From Methylococcaceae bacterium UBA659 (GTDB lineage: Bacteria > Pseudomonadota > Gammaproteobacteria > Methylococcales > Methylomonadaceae): 12,618 nt of DNA. Positions 6,726-12,618 of the stretch are shown here, one piece after another. The stretch covers positions 1 to 12,618 of the forward strand of contig DBNZ01000137.1 in assembly GCA_002299495.1 (NCBI GenBank), written 5' to 3'. The notes under the pieces were generated by a model, which did no database searches, was not told the DNA's origin, and saw only the letters and a list, made by a program, of their open reading frames with translations. The translations under genes were made by a program, and so were the position numbers. The first letter of the stretch is position 1, and every line of letters starts with the position of its first letter.

Positions 6726-8005
6726 ACACGCGAGCAGTGGCCGCCCGGGTGTTAACCCAGGTGTTCAATGGTCTGTCATTAACGGCCACCCTAGATGCCG
6801 CGTTGCCGGATGTGGCCTCGGCCAAAGACCGCGCCTTTGTGCAAGCCCTTACTTTCGGCACTTTAAGGCAATTCCATAAGCTGGATTTCATCTTGGCGCA
6901 ATTGCTGGAAAAGCCCATCAAAGATCAAGAAATCAAGGCTCTGGCATTATCGGGTTTGTACCAATTGGCGTTTATGCGGGTGAAAAGCCATGCCGCCGTT
7001 TCGGAAACCGTCGCTGCCGTCCGCACAAAGACTTGGGCCAAGCCGTTGTTAAACGGACTGCTAAGAAACTATCTGCGCGAACAGGAACGCCTGGTTGCAG
7101 CCTGTCAATTGGATAGTGGTGCCGCAACCAGCCATCCTAAATGGTTGATCCATCGCATCCAGCACGATTGGCCTGAACAGGCTGCCCAAATTTTGGCCGA
7201 GAATAACCGGCAAGCGCCTATGGTGTTGCGGGTCAATAGTCGCCAGACAGACCGGGACCGCTATCTCCAATTGCTGGCGGACCAAGGGATTGCCGCCACA
7301 GCGGGGGGCTTTAGCCCGTCGTCGATAGCACTCGAAAACCCGGTTCCGGTCGATAAGTTACCCGCCTTTGCCGAAGGTTGGGTGTCGGTGCAAGATGGCG
7401 CCGCACAATTGGCCGCCGGTTTGCTAGATGCCCAGCCAGGACAGCGGGTGTTGGATGTTTGCGCGGCCCCCGGCGGAAAGACCGCGCATATCCTAGAAAC
7501 TCAGCCGCTGTTGCAGGAACTGGTCGCGGTGGATATTGACCCGCAGAGGATGCGGCGGGTCGATGATAATTTGCAACGCTTGAAACTCGACGCCAAGCGC
7601 GTGGTCGGCGATGCCGCCTATCCCCAAAGTTGGTGGGATGGACGGGCTTTTGATCGCATATTATTGGACGCGCCCTGTTCGGCCACCGGGGTCATACGCC
7701 GTCATCCGGATATAAAACTGTTGCGTAAACCGGCCGACATCGACGCGCTGCAAGCCGCCCAACAAGCGATTTTGGAAGCGATCTGGCCCCTGTTGGCGAC
7801 AGGCGGCCGGTTGTTGTATGCGACGTGTTCGGTGTTAAAGCAGGAAAATGAACGCCAGGTTGCCGGATTTTTGGCGGTCCATGCTGAAGCAAAAACAATA
7901 CCCATCCTAGCCGATTGGGGTGAAGCGCGTCCCCTTGGTCGGCAAATCCTAACCGGAGCTAGGGATATGGACGGGTTTTATTATGCGCTGTTGGAAAAAA
8001 CATAA
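6722..8005 (+). CDS. rsmB: 16S rRNA (cytosine(967)-C(5))-methyltransferase RsmB
   Basis: Methylates C967 of 16S rRNA with S-adenosylmethionine. The 427-residue protein (E. coli 429) has an N-terminal NusB-like helical RNA-binding domain (about 1-140) and a C-terminal Rossmann methyltransferase domain. SAM-binding motif DVCAAPGGKT is at 245-254, and AVDIDPQRM at 269-277. Motif IV LLDAPCSATGVIRRHPD carries Cys319 and motif VI ATCSVLKQEN carries the nucleophile Cys369; they correspond to E. coli Cys325 and Cys375. The ending DGFYYALLEK is typical. It starts with TTG at 6722, sharing TTGA with the fmt stop. No later in-frame start is better, because family residues begin at once. In E. coli trkA follows; here recB does, after a 113-base gap. 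Confidence 0.98.
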   Translation: MNTRAVAARVLTQVFNGLSLTATLDAALPDVASAKDRAFVQALTFGTLRQFHKLDFILAQLLEKPIKDQEIKALALSGLYQLAFMRVKSHAAVSETVAAVRTKTWAKPLLNGLLRNYLREQERLVAACQLDSGAATSHPKWLIHRIQHDWPEQAAQILAENNRQAPMVLRVNSRQTDRDRYLQLLADQGIAATAGGFSPSSIALENPVPVDKLPAFAEGWVSVQDGAAQLAAGLLDAQPGQRVLDVCAAPGGKTAHILETQPLLQELVAVDIDPQRMRRVDDNLQRLKLDAKRVVGDAAYPQSWWDGRAFDRILLDAPCSATGVIRRHPDIKLLRKPADIDALQAAQQAILEAIWPLLATGGRLLYATCSVLKQENERQVAGFLAVHAEAKTIPILADWGEARPLGRQILTGARDMDGFYYALLEKT

Positions 8006-8118
8006 TATCATTCATGGTGTTAGCCGTTTACAAACAGCGATCTAGGCAGGTTTGGCGCACTCTGAGCGAGGCGAGAAAAACTTACCCGTCCCCTATTATG
8101 CCAGCCTGCTAGAACCCA
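8006..8118 (+). other. Gap between rsmB and recB holding two tiny overlapping open frames
   Basis: The longest gap inside the right block. One open frame runs from ATG 8014 to TAG 8110-8112 (32 codons) in the same frame as recB, two codons short of its ATG. A second runs from about 8046 to TGA 8136-8138 in another frame, overlaps the recB start by 20 bases and ends with PVPYYASLLEPNETKPI, which looks protein-like. Neither resembles a family I can name. There is no clear terminator for rsmB and no clear promoter for recB. The gap could be the decayed end of a lost gene, a leader, or noncoding spacer. Confidence 0.2.
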
Positions 8119-11100
8119 ATGAAACCAAGCCAATTTGATGCGACAAAAATCACGTTAAAACCGGGTGTCAATTTGATCGAAGCCAGTGCTGGCACCGGTA
8201 AAACCTTTACCATTGCCATGTTGGCCTTAAGGTTTGTGGTTGAAATGAGGCTGCCAATAGAGCGGCTTTTGGTGGTCACTTTTACCAAAGCGGCGACGGC
8301 GGAACTAAAGGATCGAATTCGGGGAAGGCTGGCCGATGCCCGTTGCGCCTTACGGCATCCAAGTACCGAAGTGGACAGGACGTTGGCGCAATGGTTGGAA
8401 CAGTTCAAAGCGTTGCCCGTGGAGGAAACGGCATTGGCCATAAAACGCCTGGATTTGGCATTGCTGGATTTTGATAGGGCGGGAATTTTTACCATCCATG
8501 GATTTTGCCAGCGCATTCTGCGCGAACATGCGTTGGCATGCGGCCAATTGTTTGACCTGGAACTGACAGACGATCTCCATTCAATCCGCCAAGGCTGTGC
8601 CGATGATTTTTGGCGTCAGCAGATTTATCCGCGCACGGCCTGGGAGGTCGCGGCGATAACGGCAAGTTATGCCACCCCGGATGCCCTGTTGGCCAGCGTT
8701 GACAGGATACCTGACAGCATCCCGGTTTATCCCCAACGGTCTGATTTAAGCCGCTCGCTCGGTGCATTAAAAGCGATGGCAGAACTTGCCGCCCAGGCAT
8801 TGGAAGCGGCTGAGAAAACCTTGAGCCTGTGTTGGGGGCAAAAAACATTTAACTCGTCATTCCGCAATAAATTTGAGGCAGGATGCCCTGATTTCAAACT
8901 CTGGCTAGCAGGGTGTGTGATGCCGCCAGCCACCGCTGTCTTGGCTTTATTGACCACCGATGGGCTGTATAACGGTTTGAATGGCAACCAATTCCGCAAG
9001 CGCGGTAACTTATCCGGCGATTCCCGCAAACAGGCTTATTTGCAATCATTGGCCATCCAAAGCGCGGTTTTTGACGCCCTGGCTAAAGCCCTTGACCGGT
9101 TGACCTTGGAGTTACGCTTATCCTTGCTGGAAACCCTTAGAACAGACCTTAACGAGCGTTTACGACAGCTCAATATGCTTTCTTTTGACAGCTTGATCAG
9201 CCGCTTGGTTGAAGCGTTGCAGGGCGCTAGGGGCAAAGTTCTGGCACAGGATATCCAACACCGTTTTGGTGTCGCGCTGATTGACGAATTTCAAGATACG
9301 GACTCTGAGCAATGGGAGATTTTTGCGACCTTGTTTGCCCATCCTAGCCACCACCTTTATCTGATAGGTGACCCTAAGCAAGCCATATACAAGTTTCGGG
9401 GCGCCGATATTTACGCCTACCTGAAGGCGCAAAGCCAAGCCGAACACCGGTTTACCCTAGATAAAAACTGGCGTTCCCATCCGGGCTTAGTCGCCGCCGT
9501 CAATGTCTTATTCCGGCGCGAAAACGCCTTTTATTTGGAGGGCCTGAGTTTTTCCCCAACCCAACCCGCAAACACCCTTGAAGATGGCCGTTTGTCCTTC
9601 AACGGGCAAGATTTAGCCCCCATGATGCTTTGGCAATTGCCTGAAACTGATGGCGCAAACGGTTATTGGCGACCCGGCCACAAGAAGGCCGAAAGCTGCA
9701 TAATGAATGCCGTCGCCAGAGAGATAACCGCCCTATTGACCGGCGGTTATCGACTGCAACCCGGTGCTTTGTGTATTAACGCCAAGCAGATCGCGGTATT
9801 GGTCAGGACCAACCAGCAAGCGGGGGAATACCAAAACGTTTTGCGGAATGCGGGCGTCCCTTCGGTGCTAAACCATACCCAATCGGTATTGCTAAGCCCG
9901 GAAGCGGAAGATTTGTTCAAAGTTTTGCAAGCCGTGGCGCATCCGGGTGATTCCGGCTTGTTAAGGCAAGCCCTAGCGCTGGATTGGTTCGGAATGGATG
10001 GGCAGGCGTTTTACCGCTTGATTAATGATGAAGAGGCTTGGGACCTGCGAGTTTCCAGATTTTTCGGCTACCACCAAAGCTGGCAAAAATCCGGCCTGAT
10101 GGCCATGATGCGGAGTCTTTCGGCACAGGAAAATGTCAGCATGACCTTGGCTCAAGGCCCGCTGGCCGAGCGACGCTTGACCAATTTCCAGCATTTATTG
10201 GAATTGCTGCAACAGGCCGCCATCGCAGGCCATTTGAACATGATGCAAACCCTGGATTGGTTTGTGACAGAAATAAACAACGCCGGCAAACGGCCCGGCA
10301 CTAATGAATCACAACAATTGCGGCTGGAGAGCGATGAGGACGCGGTTCAAATTGTCACCATGCACCGGTCCAAGGGTTTGGAATACCCCATCGTTTTTTG
10401 CCCGAGTTTATGGCAGCGCAACGCTTTCCTGGGTAAAGAAAAGGCAACGGTGGTTTGTCACGAAAACGGCGATATGGTCGCAGACTTAGGCTCGGAGGCT
10501 TTTCCGCAACGGCATGAGAAGGCCTTGGCCGAGGAACTCGCCGAAGACATCAGGATGGCCTATGTGGCCCTCACCCGCGCCCAATACCGGTGTTATTTGG
10601 TCTGGGCCGATGTCCACACCAAAGACCGCGGCAACCAATCGTCATTGGCCTGGCTTATGGGCGCTGAATTTACGGCAGCTGGTTTCCCCGCACAACAAAC
10701 GGAGTTACAAGATTTATGCCTTCAGTATCCTGAGTGTTTCAGTTACCAGCTACTGGCCACGGATGACGCCCCGTTGGCACAATACCGCAGGCAAACCATC
10801 CCGATGTCGTTAGCGGCCCGCCATCTTGTACGACCCATCCAAGGGGACTGGCAAATGAGCAGTTACACTGCGCTATCCGCCTTAAGCGTCGCCGATGAAC
10901 CGGAACTACCTACCGACAAAAGCGGTGAAGGCCGGGTGGCATTGGACGCTTTGGCAACCGTGGACCAGGCTACGCAATGGCTACCACTAGGGGCGGTGGG
11001 CGGTAATATCGTGCATGAGTTGCTGGAAAAAATGCCGTTCTCGGAACTGGCATGTGGGCGCATGGAACTTAGCCTATACCCGCAAACTTGCCGGCGTTAT

Positions 11101-11670
11101 GGGTTGGCGCAAGTGGATGCACAAGCCCTAGGCGAACTCTTGCAAACGGTGGTCACCGCACCTTTGTCCAGCCAATCCCTAGGCTTTTGTTTGGCGCATG
11201 TGCCGGAGCCTGAATGCCGCAAAGAAATGCCGTTTTACTTGTCCATGCCGGCATTGGCCACCTGCCGTGTCAACGACATACTGGCGGGCATTCCTACCGT
11301 CCAGGCATTAGGCGAGAAATCGATGCGTGGTTTCCTGACCGGTTTTATCGACTTGGTATGCTGTTACCAAGGGCAGTATTACCTGATGGATTACAAAACC
11401 AATAGCTTGCCCGATTACTCCGAAGCCCGCTTAGTCGAGACCATGCGCTGTCATAATTACGGGCTGCAATATTGGTTGTATGCGTTGGTGTTGCACCGTC
11501 ACTTGCAAAATCGCTTGCCCGGTTACCGTTATGAAACCCATTTTGGCGGCGTCCGCTATTTGTTCGTCCGGGGCATGCGACCGGGTGTGCCTATGGCCGG
11601 GGTGTTCCAGGACAAGCCCGATTTGGCAAGGCTGGAGGCGTTGGCGCGGGTTTTTGATGGCGGGGCTTAA
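8119..11670 (+). CDS. recB: RecBCD exonuclease V subunit RecB (helicase-nuclease)
   Basis: RecB is the 3'-5' helicase and sole nuclease of RecBCD, which resects double-strand breaks, degrades linear foreign DNA and, at Chi, loads RecA. The protein is 1183 residues (E. coli 1180) and aligns throughout. Superfamily 1A motifs: Walker A EASAGTGKTFT (21-31, Lys28), LLVVTFTKAATAEL (50-63), FTIHGFCQRIL (124-134), Walker B ALIDEFQDTD (386-395), LIGDPKQAIYKFRGAD (415-430), NWRS (450-453), VTMHRSKGLEYP (746-757) and AYVALTRA (814-821). The C-terminal nuclease has His966, Asp1078 in GFIDLV, and Asp1091 and Lys1093 in MDYKTN, matching E. coli His956, Asp1067, Asp1080 and Lys1082. The ATG start has a weak ribosome-binding site, and an in-frame TAG two codons upstream rules out extension. 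recC and recD are not in the window, although partners are often neighbours. The stop is shared with the convergent sulfotransferase gene in TTAA. Confidence 0.97.
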   Translation: MKPSQFDATKITLKPGVNLIEASAGTGKTFTIAMLALRFVVEMRLPIERLLVVTFTKAATAELKDRIRGRLADARCALRHPSTEVDRTLAQWLEQFKALPVEETALAIKRLDLALLDFDRAGIFTIHGFCQRILREHALACGQLFDLELTDDLHSIRQGCADDFWRQQIYPRTAWEVAAITASYATPDALLASVDRIPDSIPVYPQRSDLSRSLGALKAMAELAAQALEAAEKTLSLCWGQKTFNSSFRNKFEAGCPDFKLWLAGCVMPPATAVLALLTTDGLYNGLNGNQFRKRGNLSGDSRKQAYLQSLAIQSAVFDALAKALDRLTLELRLSLLETLRTDLNERLRQLNMLSFDSLISRLVEALQGARGKVLAQDIQHRFGVALIDEFQDTDSEQWEIFATLFAHPSHHLYLIGDPKQAIYKFRGADIYAYLKAQSQAEHRFTLDKNWRSHPGLVAAVNVLFRRENAFYLEGLSFSPTQPANTLEDGRLSFNGQDLAPMMLWQLPETDGANGYWRPGHKKAESCIMNAVAREITALLTGGYRLQPGALCINAKQIAVLVRTNQQAGEYQNVLRNAGVPSVLNHTQSVLLSPEAEDLFKVLQAVAHPGDSGLLRQALALDWFGMDGQAFYRLINDEEAWDLRVSRFFGYHQSWQKSGLMAMMRSLSAQENVSMTLAQGPLAERRLTNFQHLLELLQQAAIAGHLNMMQTLDWFVTEINNAGKRPGTNESQQLRLESDEDAVQIVTMHRSKGLEYPIVFCPSLWQRNAFLGKEKATVVCHENGDMVADLGSEAFPQRHEKALAEELAEDIRMAYVALTRAQYRCYLVWADVHTKDRGNQSSLAWLMGAEFTAAGFPAQQTELQDLCLQYPECFSYQLLATDDAPLAQYRRQTIPMSLAARHLVRPIQGDWQMSSYTALSALSVADEPELPTDKSGEGRVALDALATVDQATQWLPLGAVGGNIVHELLEKMPFSELACGRMELSLYPQTCRRYGLAQVDAQALGELLQTVVTAPLSSQSLGFCLAHVPEPECRKEMPFYLSMPALATCRVNDILAGIPTVQALGEKSMRGFLTGFIDLVCCYQGQYYLMDYKTNSLPDYSEARLVETMRCHNYGLQYWLYALVLHRHLQNRLPGYRYETHFGGVRYLFVRGMRPGVPMAGVFQDKPDLARLEALARVFDGGA

Positions 11671-12443
11671 GCGAAAATATCCTTCTGGAGCGTCACCATC
11701 TCCAATAACCCTTGCTTGGCCAAATAGTCCAACAATTCGTCAGGATTATCAAAACCTTCCAGTAAGGCGCCAGGGTATTGTTTTTGATACTCGCTGGTCA
11801 ATTGTCGAGCATTCGCGGTGGAACCCAAAAAAGCCAGCACGGCGTCCAATCGGGCGGGGTCAGTCATCTCGCCATAGCCGATCTCAAAGCACGAACCGGC
11901 TTGCGCCGCCATCAGCTTATGGTTTTTGTTGCACACGCGCTGATACTCGGCCCAATGTTTTTCAAATGACGGTTGGTCAAAATGGACCGTCACCAGCCCT
12001 TGGCTTGCTAGTGCTTGCCCCGGCTTTCCCAATTTTTGCACCCAAACTTGGGTTTTCTTCGCCCTCAGCAATGAGGCATAAGTTTGCAAGGGGTTGCGTA
12101 CCAGGAAGATTTTTTGCCATTCCGGGTTGAGTATGATTTTGTTAATCAATGGCTTGTGTGGCGTTAGGTGCTGCCAAAAAGCCTTAAAGCCGAATATCTT
12201 GTCGGCAGTACATAGGCTCCGCAAGTGCTCGACAAAGGCGAAAGGCTTTGAGTCCCGCACCGTTATATCGCCTTTTTTCAAACCTAATTTGGCACTCGAA
12301 TAGCCATCAATTTCTATCACGCCTTGTTTAAAAATTTCCCCTTGGCAGACAATGTCCTCCGCGCTGTCTAGCAAGCTTTTAAAATAATAGGAGCCGGAAC
12401 GGGGTTGGGTGATAATCACAAAACAGTTTTTTTCTGTAGTCAT
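11667..12443 (-). CDS. Sulfotransferase domain protein (PAPS-dependent, NodH/Stf0-like)
   Basis: A 258-residue, probably cytoplasmic protein with the two cofactor-binding signatures of PAPS sulfotransferases. The 5'-phosphosulfate loop is TQPRSGSYYF (12-21), followed by SLLDSAEDIVCQGEIF, whose GEIF block is common in bacterial carbohydrate sulfotransferases. The 3'-phosphate site is KIFLVRNPLQTYASLLRA (111-128) with Arg116 and Ser124. It likely moves sulfate from PAPS to a hydroxyl of a glycan, lipid or small metabolite; the acceptor cannot be read from the sequence. The start is ATG at 12441-12443, with AGAG eight bases upstream. An upstream TTG at 12459-12461 would add six residues but has no ribosome-binding site. 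A run of seven A falls at codons 4-6. It is the only gene facing recB and lies beside a putative insertion-sequence end, so it may be an accessory arrival. Confidence 0.8.
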   Translation of the reverse strand: MTTEKNCFVIITQPRSGSYYFKSLLDSAEDIVCQGEIFKQGVIEIDGYSSAKLGLKKGDITVRDSKPFAFVEHLRSLCTADKIFGFKAFWQHLTPHKPLINKIILNPEWQKIFLVRNPLQTYASLLRAKKTQVWVQKLGKPGQALASQGLVTVHFDQPSFEKHWAEYQRVCNKNHKLMAAQAGSCFEIGYGEMTDPARLDAVLAFLGSTANARQLTSEYQKQYPGALLEGFDNPDELLDYLAKQGLLEMVTLQKDIFA

Positions 12444-12487
12444 ACGGTTTGCTCTGGTCAATGCTAAGGGTCTGTTTGCAGGTAAAA

Positions 12488-12517
12488 ATTAAAAACCGTC
12501 CACTGTTTGATTGACAA
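12488..12517 (-). promoter_or_regulatory. Candidate promoter of the sulfotransferase gene
   Basis: On the minus strand TTGTCA (12512-12517, 5 of 6 to the -35 consensus) and TTTAAT (12488-12493, 5 of 6 to the -10) are separated by 18 bases. The predicted transcript starts near 12481 and has a leader of about 38 bases before the ATG at 12443. This is the best sigma-70-like promoter I see in the window. Confidence 0.45.
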
Positions 12518-12595
12518 TAACGGGGTCGCTTCAGGTAAAAACAGCAGTCGCGTTAATTACGCTAATGGCTTGTACGCACCAGAACATAACGTCTT

Positions 12596-12618
12596 TTAAG
12601 GAAGTGCTGATTAAGTCC
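12596..12618. mobile_element. Putative terminal inverted repeat of an IS5-group insertion sequence (cut by the window edge)
   Basis: GGAAGTGCTGATTAAGTCC (12600-12618) resembles the IS5 terminus as I remember it, GGAAGGTGCGAACAAGTCC, sharing GGAAG, TGC, GA and AAGTCC in order. The preceding four bases, TTAA (12596-12599), fit the YTAR target preference of that group and would be the duplicated target. No transposase is visible because the element would lie to the right. Nineteen bases can match by chance, so this stays provisional. Confidence 0.45.

Noticed and set aside
8119..11670. recB as a defence-system or AddA-type UvrD helicase-nuclease
   Set aside because: Length, motif order and spacing follow E. 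coli RecB from end to end, including the terminal nuclease; no iron-sulfur cysteine cluster of AddB type was seen.
12444..12461. TTG at 12459-12461 as the start of the sulfotransferase
   Set aside because: No ribosome-binding site precedes it, while ATG 12443 has AGAG at a fair distance and is closer to the conserved loop.
12511..12541. Rightward promoter beginning with a perfect TTGACA at 12511-12516
   Set aside because: No acceptable -10 occurs 16-18 bases downstream on the plus strand; the same bases serve better as part of the minus-strand promoter.
12479..12541. Direct repeat CAGGTAAAAA at 12479-12488 and 12532-12541
   Set aside because: Only ten bases in two copies, AT-rich, with no further structure; chance is a sufficient explanation.

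Overview
The window is bacterial and almost fully coding. Nine protein genes form two divergent blocks plus one convergent gene at the right end. The gene set, the order (topA, smg, dprA, a LysM gene, then def, fmt, rsmB) and the protein lengths all fit Gammaproteobacteria. E. coli has a related cluster (yrdD-smg-smf-def-fmt-rsmB), and Pseudomonas has a LysM gene between dprA and def. Base composition is close to half GC. My impression is a methylotroph-like gammaproteobacterium (Methylococcales type), but nothing in the window proves that. I see no tRNA, rRNA or CRISPR.

Left block, minus strand, about 71-5183, read right to left: a LysM protein resembling the pilus-secretin partner TsaP, the DNA-uptake protein DprA, Smg (DUF494) and DNA topoisomerase I. 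The first three genes are 14-15 bases apart and probably share one transcript. TopA follows after 80 bases that hold a GC-rich stem-loop and a palindrome. TsaP and DprA both belong to type IV pilus and natural-transformation biology.

Right block, plus strand, 5293-8005: def, fmt and rsmB, each overlapping the next by four bases (ATGA, then TTGA). Def and Fmt remove and add the N-formyl group that marks bacterial translation starts. RsmB methylates 16S rRNA. After a 113-base gap comes a full-length recB with intact helicase and nuclease motifs, but without recC or recD beside it in this window.

Right end: a small PAPS-type sulfotransferase on the minus strand converges on recB. The two genes share one TTAA as both stop codons. 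A credible minus-strand promoter precedes it. The last 19 bases closely resemble the terminal inverted repeat of IS5-group insertion sequences and follow a TTAA that fits the target preference of that group, so an insertion element probably begins at the right border.

Most of the window is ordinary core genome. I did not find a convincing undescribed system. The points most worth checking are the putative IS5-type end, the recB neighbourhood with its odd upstream gap, and the inverted repeat that overlaps the topA stop codon.
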